This document shows, piece by piece, positions 30,130 to 37,217 of a stretch of 64,000 nucleotides of DNA. Positions within the stretch are counted from its first letter, which is position 1, and each line of letters begins with the position of its first letter. The notes beneath the pieces are model-generated. The model ran no database searches. It was not told the origin of the DNA and worked only from the letters and a program-made list of their open reading frames with translations. The stretch spans positions 62,001-126,000 of IMG/VR virus record IMGVR_UViG_3300050821_018050. The stretch is one strand, 5' to 3'. Made by a program: the position numbers and the translations under genes. The stretch is from a virus.

Positions 30130-30281
30130 CCTCTAAACACAATCCCTAAATGCCGCGCTGCATCGCCGCTAAAATACCATCCAGAATAGGTCCCGTGGTA
30201 TTTTGGGTAAAGTCGACCAAAACCCCAACCAACAGTACCCCATTCAACCTTAAAATCCCAAACCGTCAAATAATCTTTCAC
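30126..30281 (-). CDS. Array protein, 51 aa, GTG start
   Basis: MKDYLTVWDFKVEWGTVGW, YHGTYSGWYFSGDA. Confidence 0.65.
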   Translation of the reverse strand: MKDYLTVWDFKVEWGTVGWGFGRLYPKYHGTYSGWYFSGDAARHLGIVFRG

Positions 30282-30472
30282 TTAAACCTCATCTCGATGA
30301 TAATTTTAGTGTATCCGTGATTGCCCCACAGTTGATAACCTACAATTGGTATTTTCAAGGCTTTGCAGCGTTGAAGCGTGACGCTATCTGCCCTTCGATA
30401 GTAATCATCGCGGTGGCCCCTGAATTCCCATTCGTATGGCTTAGATTTGAGGATGACCATTTTGATCCTCAT
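30278..30472 (-). CDS. Array protein, strand-start type, 64 aa
   Basis: MRIKMVILKSKPYEWEFRGH, RDDYYRRADS, ends YTKIIIEMRFK. Confidence 0.65.
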   Translation of the reverse strand: MRIKMVILKSKPYEWEFRGHRDDYYRRADSVTLQRCKALKIPIVGYQLWGNHGYTKIIIEMRFK

Positions 30473-30596
30473 ATATGGCCAAAATATATATTCCACTTCG
30501 ATACTTTACGATTCTGGTCTTTACGATTCTGGTATAGTAAAGGAACGGAAAACATGCGGAGATCTCATTATAAAATTCAAATGACCAGGTTTTCAT
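30441..30596 (-). CDS. Array protein, 51 aa, internal duplication
   Basis: MKTWSFEFYNEISACFPFLY; contains RIVKTRIVK from a tandem 14-15-nt DNA duplication. Confidence 0.6.
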   Translation of the reverse strand: MKTWSFEFYNEISACFPFLYYTRIVKTRIVKYRSGIYILAIYEDQNGHPQI

Positions 30597-30739
30597 AATT
30601 TATCTCGGGTATAAGCGTCTATCGTATAAACAATGGAGGAATCATGCATAAATTCATTCTTAGTAATGGTTATACTATAAAAGTAATCCCTTACCCATTC
30701 CCTGCACCAATAATTACCGTGATCAACTCCTCTCGCCAT
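30593..30739 (-). CDS. Array protein, 48 aa
   Basis: MARGVDHGNYWCREWVRDYF, SITITKNEF. Confidence 0.6.
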   Translation of the reverse strand: MARGVDHGNYWCREWVRDYFYSITITKNEFMHDSSIVYTIDAYTRDKL

Positions 30740-30899
30740 CGGAATACCTTACTGCATCACTGGTGATGCTCATAATATACATACCAAAATAATAAATAGC
30801 AACCCGGTTATGTGGACGAACAATGCCAGGGAATTCCGGCCCTAAACAATCATTAAATTCAATTAGGTAATTATATCTGGCATACCTCCTACATTTCAT
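30723..30899 (-). CDS. Array protein, 58 aa
   Basis: MKCRRYARYNYLIEFNDCLG, NRVAIYYFGMYIMSI. Confidence 0.6.
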   Translation of the reverse strand: MKCRRYARYNYLIEFNDCLGPEFPGIVRPHNRVAIYYFGMYIMSITSDAVRYSDGERS

Positions 30900-31057
30900 T
30901 CGCTCACCTCAAACCACCAATGCGCCCCAACATTAAAATCGGGCAATGACGGATAAGTATGAAAAACAATACTGATCACGCCTTCGTCAAATGGTTCGCA
31001 AACAAAACCCAATTTATCATAGAAAGTGTATTCTCCGACAGTTCCATTAAATCTCAT
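30896..31057 (-). CDS. Array protein, 53 aa
   Basis: MRFNGTVGEYTFYDKLGFVC, GVISIVFHTYPSL, HWWFEVSE. Confidence 0.65.
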   Translation of the reverse strand: MRFNGTVGEYTFYDKLGFVCEPFDEGVISIVFHTYPSLPDFNVGAHWWFEVSE

Positions 31058-31241
31058 ATACTGGATCCCTTTTTAACTCTATCACAAAAAAGTATTCTGG
31101 TAAACGACCAAACTTAACGTGCAGAAACATCTCAAGATATTTATCATTGCTGAATGTACAGGCTTCAATATCGTCACCATCGAAAAATGCTATAGTCGTA
31201 GTGTACTTATTCACTTTGGCATTCTCCCTAAGAATTGCCAT
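31047..31241 (-). CDS. Array protein, 64 aa
   Basis: MAILRENAKVNKYTTTIAFF, DGDDIEACTF, ends YFFVIELKRDPVYEI. Confidence 0.65.
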   Translation of the reverse strand: MAILRENAKVNKYTTTIAFFDGDDIEACTFSNDKYLEMFLHVKFGRLPEYFFVIELKRDPVYEI

Positions 31242-31345
31242 ATTTCGATAGATGCAAAGCCCCAAGCCCATCCCTCGCGACATTGATCTACTTCTATACT
31301 TCCAGATCCAAATGGTTCAAAATATATCCTGATTTTGTATTTCAT
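31211..31345 (-). CDS. Array protein, strand-start type, 44 aa
   Basis: MKYKIRIYFEPFGSGSIEVD, EGWAWGFASIEIWQF. Overlaps the next gene by 31 nt. Confidence 0.6.
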   Translation of the reverse strand: MKYKIRIYFEPFGSGSIEVDQCREGWAWGFASIEIWQFLGRMPK

Positions 31346-31491
31346 TGGCCAATCTCTATTTCGTAGCAAGGATCCTTCCAATTATCTTTACTGGTTTTAA
31401 TGTAAATCTTACTTGTTAAACTGAGCATGTCTAGGTTCCACAGAGTATAATAGCCTGCTAGCCAAGGATAGGTGTACAGCCATTTGGTCAT
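31342..31491 (-). CDS. Array protein, aromatic-start type, 49 aa
   Basis: MTKWLYTYPWLAGYYTLWN, then KIYIKTSKDNW, ends CYEIEIGQ. Confidence 0.65.
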   Translation of the reverse strand: MTKWLYTYPWLAGYYTLWNLDMLSLTSKIYIKTSKDNWKDPCYEIEIGQ

Positions 31492-31649
31492 ATTACCTCG
31501 AAATCAAAATGCATCCAATTGTCGTTTTGCCATACCCTATATTCGACGATTCTTTTGTTCATTATGGTTTTATAAAGGAATGCGCGGTCGCTTTTAACGT
31601 GATCGAATGCCATTTCATTTTCAAACCTGACTAGCCACTGATAGATCAT
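31488..31649 (-). CDS. Array protein, 53 aa
   Basis: MIYQWLVRFENEMAFDHVKS, RIVEYRVWQNDNW, ends FDFEVI. Confidence 0.65.
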   Translation of the reverse strand: MIYQWLVRFENEMAFDHVKSDRAFLYKTIMNKRIVEYRVWQNDNWMHFDFEVI

Positions 31650-31798
31650 TGCTTCACCTTAATTTGGCAATACCCACCATAATAAGTATACTTAAACGTT
31701 CCATCGTATTCGTGAAAAGTGTGCATAAATGCCGGTCTATCGCAGCGATAAAAATTAACACTACCAGCTGGTTTAAATGACCACCCATGGAATCTCAT
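31646..31798 (-). CDS. Array protein, 50 aa
   Basis: MRFHGWSFKPAGSVNFYRCD, FKYTYYGGYCQIKVKQ. Start by TAATG. Confidence 0.65.
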   Translation of the reverse strand: MRFHGWSFKPAGSVNFYRCDRPAFMHTFHEYDGTFKYTYYGGYCQIKVKQ

Positions 31799-31941
31799 TA
31801 GAATGACTTCCATTCGATGGTAATATAACGCCATCGATTGAAATATGGGTAAAATCTTACTTCAATAGTGTTCATAAACGGGTCAGCCCAAATGTATTTT
31901 TTGCTCATTGGCCCGTTACTCCAAAGATTCCGACTATCCAT
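31798..31941 (-). CDS. Array protein, 47 aa
   Basis: MDSRNLWSNGPMSKKYIWAD, IEVRFYPYFNRWRYITIEW. Shares PMSKKYI and 20 nt of DNA with 22933-23109. Confidence 0.65.
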   Translation of the reverse strand: MDSRNLWSNGPMSKKYIWADPFMNTIEVRFYPYFNRWRYITIEWKSF

Positions 31942-32098
31942 TTCTTACCTCGATTATATAATATCCGTTCCAAGGATTACTTGTTTTGTCAAACTTGATC
32001 TGATATTCGTACATTTTAGGCCAGCGGACCTGACCTCCCCAAACAAGATCTCCAAAATAACCACTAGACATTCTAAAAATTCTGTAGATTCTTTTCAT
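31934..32098 (-). CDS. Array protein, 54 aa
   Basis: MKRIYRIFRMSSGYFGDLVW, WPKMYEYQIKFD, ends YYIIEVRNG. Confidence 0.65.
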   Translation of the reverse strand: MKRIYRIFRMSSGYFGDLVWGGQVRWPKMYEYQIKFDKTSNPWNGYYIIEVRNG

Positions 32099-32214
32099 TT
32101 TAACTCAATTTTAAAAGACATCGGATATGGATTATCTTGGTTCCACATAAAATATGACCAATCTCCACTTTTATACCAAAAATATTTTTCTTTTACCAAT
32201 CCCATACTTCCCAT
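32095..32214 (-). CDS. Array protein, 39 aa
   Basis: MGSMGLVKEKYFWYKSGDWS, ends PMSFKIELK. Confidence 0.65.
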   Translation of the reverse strand: MGSMGLVKEKYFWYKSGDWSYFMWNQDNPYPMSFKIELK

Positions 32215-32348
32215 ACTGTTCTGAAAATCGGATTCGGTCTTACGCGGTACGAAGTACACCTAGCCCTATATTCGTAACATTTTTTAAAACTGTAGGTTTG
32301 TGACGGCTTTCCCTCGTCAAATTCAATAGAAAATTTCTTAAAAATCAT
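32193..32348 (-). CDS. Array protein, 51 aa
   Basis: MIFKKFSIEFDEGKPSQTYS, CYEYRARCTSY, ends VWEVWDW. Confidence 0.65.
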   Translation of the reverse strand: MIFKKFSIEFDEGKPSQTYSFKKCYEYRARCTSYRVRPNPIFRTVWEVWDW

Positions 32349-32529
32349 TGATACCAATCCAACCTACCGAACTTATTTCAAATGTTATCCATGTATCCCA
32401 ATGACCCACATATAAAGAGTACTCTGCTCGCGCCCATGTGTCAAAGTGTTTTTCATCAAGGGTGTATCTACCTAGCTGGGGCTTTGGCGTAAATTCCCAA
32501 AGATAATAGGAATATCTCATGTGGGTCAT
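32338..32529 (-). CDS. Array protein, aromatic-start type, 63 aa
   Basis: MTHMRYSYYLWEFTPKPQLG, YSLYVGHWDTWITFEI. Confidence 0.65.
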   Translation of the reverse strand: MTHMRYSYYLWEFTPKPQLGRYTLDEKHFDTWARAEYSLYVGHWDTWITFEISSVGWIGINDF

Positions 32530-32678
32530 GTTGGCTCCATGTCAAAGCTCCAGAGTTTTTCGGAAGCTTTCCCGATAACTATTATATGGTATATGTTAGC
32601 AAAATCATCAAAATGCGTCGAAGAAACAAAATAAGTTCTAGGATCGTAAGGGAACTTCATCCAAGTGGCGTACCTCAT
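32526..32678 (-). CDS. Array protein, 50 aa
   Basis: MRYATWMKFPYDPRTYFVSS, FANIYHIIVIGKA. Confidence 0.65.
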   Translation of the reverse strand: MRYATWMKFPYDPRTYFVSSTHFDDFANIYHIIVIGKASEKLWSFDMEPT

Positions 32679-32815
32679 AATTCCCTTTCAAGTGTTAAGA
32701 TAATATAATTTTTCAAATAACTTTCTAGTGATGATTTCCAATACCGATCAACCCAAGCTCTGTTCAGGAAATCATAGTCTTCTTTATTGGTGCAAATAAT
32801 ATCAATTCTGATCAT
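32675..32815 (-). CDS. Array protein, strand-start type, 46 aa
   Basis: MIRIDIICTNKEDYDFLNRA, WVDRYWKSSLESY, ends YIILTLEREL. Confidence 0.7.
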   Translation of the reverse strand: MIRIDIICTNKEDYDFLNRAWVDRYWKSSLESYLKNYIILTLEREL

Positions 32816-32945
32816 GAAATGCCTTTTTTAGCCGTACCATTATGCCATCTGTGTGTCCGTATTCTAAAGTTCTGTCCCACTCCATTACAGTCAATGCGGT
32901 TAAGAAAACTGTGTGATTGATGCCAAAAGGTAAAAATACGATCAT
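32802..32945 (-). CDS. Array protein, 47 aa
   Basis: MIVFLPFGINHTVFLTALTV, MEWDRTLEYGH. Hydrophobic N-terminal half. Confidence 0.6.
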   Translation of the reverse strand: MIVFLPFGINHTVFLTALTVMEWDRTLEYGHTDGIMVRLKKAFHDQN

Positions 32946-32950
32946 TGTTA

Positions 32951-33097
32951 TTATTTTGTCCATATCGTCACGTCGTACCCCAGTCCCCAAGAATTGGCTC
33001 CGCTCCATTTGTGATTTCCGATAACATTATTCACCATGAAAAAATCATCTGCGCCGTCTGAAGACAAGATTAACTGTATTTCAAACCAATGCCTCAT
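32951..33097 (-). CDS. Array protein, 48 aa
   Basis: MRHWFEIQLILSSDGADDFF, NSWGLGYDVTIWTK. Confidence 0.65.
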   Translation of the reverse strand: MRHWFEIQLILSSDGADDFFMVNNVIGNHKWSGANSWGLGYDVTIWTK

Positions 33098-33255
33098 TTG
33101 CGCTTTGTCCATATGATGACCTCGCTCTCATCACTCCACCTGCGAGTCCCGGCCCATAGGTCATCTTTCCCGTACATAAGAATGTCCATGAAATCTCTAC
33201 CGACAGGCGGAATGCCAATTTGGATGATTATGGTAAAGCGCAAATCTTTCAGCAT
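33094..33255 (-). CDS. Array protein, 53 aa
   Basis: MLKDLRFTIIIQIGIPPVGR, MYGKDDLWAGTRRW, VIIWTKRK. Confidence 0.65.
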   Translation of the reverse strand: MLKDLRFTIIIQIGIPPVGRDFMDILMYGKDDLWAGTRRWSDESEVIIWTKRK

Positions 33256-33259
33256 TTCA

Positions 33260-33400
33260 TCACCCATGAGTCTCCAATAGCAACCAATAAAATCCAGTAT
33301 ACATGAACCATTTCGAGCTGCGAGCATTTTTGCCATGCCACTCTCGCCCATCATGTCCATAATCTATATAAATTTGGTATCGACGTTTGAATTTATCCAC
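33260..33400 (-). CDS. Array protein, strand-start type, 46 aa, GTG start
   Basis: MDKFKRRYQIYIDYGHDGRE, SSKWFMYTGFYWLLL. Confidence 0.6.
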   Translation of the reverse strand: MDKFKRRYQIYIDYGHDGREWHGKNARSSKWFMYTGFYWLLLETHG

Positions 33401-33533
33401 GATACCCCGCAATGTGATCTTGTGGATAAAGAAAAATCGTAGCCGTTACATGAGAGAATTCCCATATGTACGTAGCATTTATGCACCGACTCGACAGTCC
33501 CATTTCATCGTCGTCAAGCTCTATTATTATCAT
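33393..33533 (-). CDS. Array protein, strand-start type, 46 aa
   Basis: MIIIELDDDEMGLSSRCINA, TYIWEFSHVTATIF. Confidence 0.65.
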   Translation of the reverse strand: MIIIELDDDEMGLSSRCINATYIWEFSHVTATIFLYPQDHIAGYRG

Positions 33534-33660
33534 AAACCATAAAAATATACATTTCTGGATGGTCAACCGTAGTACTCCACCTGGAATATATGGGAGGGAG
33601 ATCCAGTATCAGTTCAAACATGCTTTCATCTAGCGTAACATCAAATTTGTAATAAGTCAT
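33514..33660 (-). CDS. Array protein, strand-start type, 48 aa
   Basis: MTYYKFDVTLDESMFELILD, ends MYIFMVYDNNRA. Confidence 0.65.
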   Translation of the reverse strand: MTYYKFDVTLDESMFELILDLPPIYSRWSTTVDHPEMYIFMVYDNNRA

Positions 33661-33785
33661 TAGCGATACCATTCCAATACTAAATAATCTTTAGTGCCAC
33701 ATGCGTGCCATCGCTCAGACTCTAAAACGGCCTCAACAAATGGATCGTCACTTCTCTTAAGAATGACGAAGATTTCAATTTTCAT
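33660..33785 (-). CDS. Array protein, strand-start type, 41 aa
   Basis: MKIEIFVILKRSDDPFVEAV, SERWHACGTKDYLVLEW. A clear example of the type. TAATG downstream. Confidence 0.7.
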   Translation of the reverse strand: MKIEIFVILKRSDDPFVEAVLESERWHACGTKDYLVLEWYR

Positions 33786-33952
33786 TCACCCACCTTACCA
33801 TAATAATTGCTATGACTTATATGCGGGTAAAATGCGAAATGATCTGGGCGACCGTGGATGCTCCACAGATCGCTATTAAACTGGTCCAGTATGAAATGGA
33901 GTTCATCTCGATCTTTCCACATCACAATGATAACGATTTTAGAAACGTTCAC
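33782..33952 (-). CDS. Array protein, strand-start type, 56 aa, GTG start
   Basis: GTG after GGAGAG. MNVSKIVIIVMWKDRDELHF, NSDLWSIHGR. Confidence 0.65.
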   Translation of the reverse strand: MNVSKIVIIVMWKDRDELHFILDQFNSDLWSIHGRPDHFAFYPHISHSNYYGKVGE

Positions 33953-34076
33953 CAACTCTCCTAACGTGGAAAAGCAGCCAGTGTAAAGTTTGATTTGGTT
34001 TTTGATCTCGCATCAGTAAGCTTCGATAAAATGAATCATCGAGGTTGTCGTCAAGTTCTATGTCGATTTTAATCAT
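33939..34076 (-). CDS. Array protein, strand-start type, 45 aa
   Basis: MIKIDIELDDNLDDSFYRSL, TLHWLLFHVRRV. Strongly acidic first half. Confidence 0.7.
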   Translation of the reverse strand: MIKIDIELDDNLDDSFYRSLLMRDQKPNQTLHWLLFHVRRVGERF

Positions 34077-34201
34077 TCATACTCCACTATAAAATAACCT
34101 TTGGTTAAGACGGCAGAATTAAATATATTTTGAATAATTTTTGTATCATCGTATCGTGCGCTGTACGCCCAATACCTATTACTATTCCACGCGTAAACCA
34201 T
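34073..34201 (-). CDS. Array protein, aromatic-start type, 42 aa
   Basis: MVYAWNSNRYWAYSARYDDT, ends KGYFIVEYE. Confidence 0.65.
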   Translation of the reverse strand: MVYAWNSNRYWAYSARYDDTKIIQNIFNSAVLTKGYFIVEYE

Positions 34202-34350
34202 TACCATGGGTCAAAATGTCCATAATAAGCCTTACTTAACTTTACTTCATTGCCCCACCAATGAAAAGGATGTATTCGCCGCCATGTTTTATAAATAGTT
34301 GCCAGCCAAACATGCTCTGATTCTTTGCCGTCTACTAATATTTCGATCAT
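34201..34350 (-). CDS. Array protein, strand-start type, 49 aa
   Basis: MIEILVDGKESEHVWLATIY, HPFHWWGNEVKLS. Confidence 0.65.
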   Translation of the reverse strand: MIEILVDGKESEHVWLATIYKTWRRIHPFHWWGNEVKLSKAYYGHFDPW

Positions 34351-34583
34351 CGTACCGCCAGCAATTGCCTTTGTGCTTCAGCCAGCTCCTCGCGCAGGAT
34401 TTGATTTTCTTGCAATAATATAATCACTTCTTGCTCTGCGGTGCTTAATTCCTTAGCCATCATTGGGCTTAAGCCCTCGAAGCTCAGTGGGGTAGGGAAT
34501 ACGATATTCCAGTTTCCCTCTTTGGTGGACCCTGTAGCGATTAAGCGGAACAGTTTTTCAGCGAATGTTTGTAGTTTTTTCAT
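34347..34583 (-). CDS. Coiled-coil protein, 78 aa
   Basis: MKKLQTFAEKLFRLIATGS; residues about 48-78 form a heptad helix (VIILLQENQILREELAEAQR) suited to dimerisation. Not array-like; ribosome site GGAAAAG. Confidence 0.7.
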   Translation of the reverse strand: MKKLQTFAEKLFRLIATGSTKEGNWNIVFPTPLSFEGLSPMMAKELSTAEQEVIILLQENQILREELAEAQRQLLAVR

Positions 34584-34597
34584 AAATTACTTTTCCT

Positions 34598-34825
34598 TCA
34601 AAATGGGATCATAGTGCCATCGCCATACTCTTCATATGATTCTGGGCTATCTGACAACCATACAACTAATTCCGTATAACGCATCGAATCTTTCATAACT
34701 GGCGTTTGCCATTGATGACTATAATAGTGTAGCATACCATTATACCCTTTGTCAATTAATTTCCACCCGATATCGACTTCATTCTCTGGGAATCGGAATT
34801 CCATCGTCAATCGCTGCTTAGCCAT
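34598..34825 (-). CDS. Array protein, 75 aa
   Basis: MAKQRLTMEFRFPENEVDIG, MLHYYSHQWQTP, ELVVWLSDSPES. Confidence 0.65.
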   Translation of the reverse strand: MAKQRLTMEFRFPENEVDIGWKLIDKGYNGMLHYYSHQWQTPVMKDSMRYTELVVWLSDSPESYEEYGDGTMIPF

Positions 34826-35022
34826 AGGTCCACCGTTCCATATTCGTATCCCAGCTTTACCTCACCTATAGTGTACCATGCTTTCTTTGGTCGATGAATA
34901 GATTCTCTGGCCCAAGACAAAAATCCATATACAGAATTCTCTTTTCCGGCATCATACCGTAATTGAATTAATATTGTGAGATTGGGTTCAAATTCTCCGA
35001 CAATCGGTGGGGCTTTAATCAT
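34807..35022 (-). CDS. Array protein, 71 aa
   Basis: MIKAPPIVGEFEPNLTILIQ, YGFLSWARESI, ends TVDLWLSSD. Confidence 0.65.
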   Translation of the reverse strand: MIKAPPIVGEFEPNLTILIQLRYDAGKENSVYGFLSWARESIHRPKKAWYTIGEVKLGYEYGTVDLWLSSD

Positions 35023-35177
35023 ATGATAGAAAACCAAGCCTTTGTCCAATTAATATTCCACCCGAAACCGCAAAGCGTATATTTGCGTTTATTTTTGGCC
35101 CATTCTTCAATAATTTTATAGTCGATATCATTTATCTCGCCTCTTGAAATTCCTATTATGGTTATTTCAAATGTCAT
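35019..35177 (-). CDS. Array protein, strand-start type, 52 aa
   Basis: MTFEITIIGISRGEINDIDY, IIEEWAKNKRKYTL, TKAWFSII. Confidence 0.65.
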   Translation of the reverse strand: MTFEITIIGISRGEINDIDYKIIEEWAKNKRKYTLCGFGWNINWTKAWFSII

Positions 35178-35365
35178 TTTTGAAAGATCTTTCCAGCTGT
35201 TGGGGTAGGGGTATTGGGCCAGCGAATACGTCTATAAGCGAAGCATTGGGTCAATGAGTCACTAAAAAATACGTCCTTGCCAGGTTTAAATGCAAAGAAA
35301 ATTTTGTTGTCTTCGCTGTATAGGTAAATATATCGTTGATTAGGAGCCATGCGCCAGTCACTCAT
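35174..35365 (-). CDS. Array protein, 63 aa
   Basis: MSDWRMAPNQRYIYLYSEDN, KIFFAFKPGKDVFF. ATGA upstream fixes the start. Confidence 0.65.
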   Translation of the reverse strand: MSDWRMAPNQRYIYLYSEDNKIFFAFKPGKDVFFSDSLTQCFAYRRIRWPNTPTPTAGKIFQK

Positions 35366-35535
35366 GGGCCTTCCCATTCATCCCAATTTTGTATGCCTAG
35401 CCAGTCATCTTCCATAGCTGTATCCATGTCATTTACCCATTTACGGTCATCGACCCTAATTTCATAATTAGCATGATGCTCTTCCTTACCGTGGAAAAAC
35501 ACCGACTCTGCGAAGAACCCATAAGAATATTTCAC
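35362..35535 (-). CDS. Array protein, 57 aa, GTG start
   Basis: MKYSYGFFAESVFFHGKEEH, YEIRVDDRKWV, acidic Trp-rich end. Confidence 0.65.
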   Translation of the reverse strand: MKYSYGFFAESVFFHGKEEHHANYEIRVDDRKWVNDMDTAMEDDWLGIQNWDEWEGP

Positions 35536-35723
35536 CGCGAGATCCTTTTTAGGACCACCATCCTAATTTCCATGGTAGCGTAAATCTTATGCTCCTGGTA
35601 AGTATAACCGCTATAAGTATAGTTTTTGGGGACCTTGGTTCGGTCACCCACATAATTAGATACGGCTTTACCCACAGTGGAATCTCCGTCTCCTTTATGT
35701 GTTTGTAACTTTATCGTGATCAT
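35532..35723 (-). CDS. Array protein, strand-start type, 63 aa
   Basis: MITIKLQTHKGDGDSTVGKA, NYTYSGYTYQEHKIYATMEI. Confidence 0.65.
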   Translation of the reverse strand: MITIKLQTHKGDGDSTVGKAVSNYVGDRTKVPKNYTYSGYTYQEHKIYATMEIRMVVLKRISR

Positions 35724-35725
35724 GA

Positions 35726-35896
35726 TCAAGGGAAAGACTTAGAAATCATAAATCCTAACCCGACGGTGGACATAAATAACATCACAGGAATAAACACCTG
35801 AACATCACCTGTTTTATTAAAAACAATGTGCCCGCTTACTAATGCTCCAACTTCCAAAAAGCCCACTAACCATTCTCCGAATGTCCAATTTTTCAT
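35726..35896 (-). CDS. Two-span membrane protein, 56 aa
   Basis: MKNWTFGEWLVGFLEVGALV and VFIPVMLFMSTVGLGFMI: two hydrophobic spans with a polar NKTGD turn. Class II holin-like topology, but equally a small membrane effector. Confidence 0.6.
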   Translation of the reverse strand: MKNWTFGEWLVGFLEVGALVSGHIVFNKTGDVQVFIPVMLFMSTVGLGFMISKSFP

Positions 35897-36007
35897 ATTT
35901 TTTCTTTCCTTGTTTCTACTTCAAAAGCTATCAAATTATCGCAACAATTAACATACTCGCTGCCCCACCATATGCGCAAAGAGTTCGAACCCCAAAAAAT
36001 ATTTCAT
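35893..36007 (-). pseudogene. Array gene with T-run frameshift
   Basis: ATG at 36007 opens MKYFLGFEL and stops early, while the +1 frame continues (GSNSLRIWWGSEYVNCC) to a TGA that overlaps the next ATG. Removing one T from the six-T run would give MKYFWGSNSLRIWWGSEY, a normal aromatic-start member. Either a mutation, an assembly indel, or slippage. Confidence 0.55.
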
Positions 36008-36159
36008 CTAAACTCCGAAAATACATCTAAATGACCCATCAGTTGTTTATCGCAATTAAATCTAAAATGGTTTTCTGGATTCTTTCTGTCAAGTATCCAT
36101 ATGGTATGCCGACCAAATTCAAATTGATAATTTAAGTAAATAAAGTTGTGTCTTGCCAT
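36004..36159 (-). CDS. Array protein, 51 aa
   Basis: MARHNFIYLNYQFEFGRHTI, WILDRKNPENHF. Confidence 0.65.
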   Translation of the reverse strand: MARHNFIYLNYQFEFGRHTIWILDRKNPENHFRFNCDKQLMGHLDVFSEFR

Positions 36160-36365
36160 AGTGGTTCCAGTGTATCACACATTATTACAATTTGCGAGCC
36201 GTAAATATTGCTGGGGTGAAAATAAAACGATAAGCTCACACCGCCCAATCCCCAGCTGTAAATTTCGCTCACAGGCCCTCCGTAACGCGGCTCAAAGAAA
36301 CCTTTAAGTTCAACTCCATTGATCTTTACTTTACATCTCTTACCGGTAATTATTTGACTAGCCAT
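36132..36365 (-). CDS. Small protein, 77 aa
   Basis: MASQIITGKRCKVKINGVEL, EPRYGGPVSEIYSWGLGG, ends EPLWQDTTLFT. Less Trp-rich. Confidence 0.65.
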   Translation of the reverse strand: MASQIITGKRCKVKINGVELKGFFEPRYGGPVSEIYSWGLGGVSLSFYFHPSNIYGSQIVIMCDTLEPLWQDTTLFT

Positions 36366-36366
36366 T

Positions 36367-36525
36367 TTAATCCCCCAGGCGAGACCATCCGGGTCCACGG
36401 ATAAGCCATATATCGCATCTAATCGTTATAAATGATTCGTCTTCAGGTGCTTGACCATATATGTCGCAATCATAAAATTGAATTGCCGACCATCCAGTAA
36501 CCCAATTATAGGTGGTCAAAGCCAT
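36367..36525 (-). CDS. Array protein, aromatic-start type, 52 aa
   Basis: MALTTYNWVTGWSAIQFYDC, SFITIRCDIWLIRG. Confidence 0.65.
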   Translation of the reverse strand: MALTTYNWVTGWSAIQFYDCDIYGQAPEDESFITIRCDIWLIRGPGWSRLGD

Positions 36526-36650
36526 TCGATGCTCCATTGTTGAGTAAAGTAATCTACTTTGCTATCTGCAGTCTTATTGTAAATGATTATCCCGTTAGCC
36601 CAAGTGAATGCGCTGAAGTTTTTGGTAAAAAGTTTATAGCCGTGGTTCAT
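36516..36650 (-). CDS. Array protein, 44 aa
   Basis: MNHGYKLFTKNFSAFTWANG, ends QQWSIEWL. Confidence 0.65.
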   Translation of the reverse strand: MNHGYKLFTKNFSAFTWANGIIIYNKTADSKVDYFTQQWSIEWL

Positions 36651-36772
36651 AAACCTACCCAAATATGGAAGAATGGTTTCCCCAAATAAAAATTATTTTC
36701 CCAGTTTAGCAATCGGCCCACGGATAATTTACAGTCACGGGATGAAATGTAATATTGACGTTCATTAACCAT
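36647..36772 (-). CDS. Array protein, 41 aa
   Basis: MVNERQYYISSRDCKLSVGR, NWENNFYLGKPFFHIW. Confidence 0.65.
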   Translation of the reverse strand: MVNERQYYISSRDCKLSVGRLLNWENNFYLGKPFFHIWVGL

Positions 36773-36935
36773 CACTAATTACCTCTATACATATTCCATA
36801 ATCATGCCGATAATTATTAATAGAATCTATGACAAACATTGGCAAATATAACTTAAAGTCATCATCAATCATATAACGACTAACCCAAAAACTTTTTGTG
36901 GTGCCGGTAGTTGTTAGGTGCGCATTGGTAATCAT
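36765..36935 (-). CDS. Array protein, 56 aa
   Basis: MITNAHLTTTGTTKSFWVSR, FKLYLPMFVIDS. Confidence 0.65.
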   Translation of the reverse strand: MITNAHLTTTGTTKSFWVSRYMIDDDFKLYLPMFVIDSINNYRHDYGICIEVISDG

Positions 36936-37093
36936 ACGTTCTCCATTTCAAATGAAAAATAAATTTCTATGTCAGGATTGTTTATATAATGATACATCAT
37001 CATTTGAGCAATTACGCCACCGTAATCGCGACGCCAATGCATGGGTACGCCCTTGCCTTGCACTAAATACCAAACTGTTGGACTAGTTCCCAT
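36932..37093 (-). CDS. Array protein, 53 aa
   Basis: MGTSPTVWYLVQGKGVPMHW, ends IEIYFSFEMENV. Confidence 0.65.
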   Translation of the reverse strand: MGTSPTVWYLVQGKGVPMHWRRDYGGVIAQMMMYHYINNPDIEIYFSFEMENV

Positions 37094-37217
37094 ATTCTAC
37101 CACAATCCAATACTCATACCAAGGGCACCCTTTAACTAATTTACCGAAACTACCCCAGTGTGATATGCCAGATTGTGAAGTAGGCTGGATAAAACTTATC
37201 GAATCAAAAATTTTCAT
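37083..37217 (-). CDS. Array protein, 44 aa
   Basis: MKIFDSISFIQPTSQSGISH, WYEYWIVVEYGN. Confidence 0.65.
   Translation of the reverse strand: MKIFDSISFIQPTSQSGISHWGSFGKLVKGCPWYEYWIVVEYGN

Noticed and set aside
31868-32224. Plus-strand frames inside the arrays, up to 118 codons
   Set aside because: They run opposite several chained minus genes; no plus-strand ribosome site or motif precedes them.
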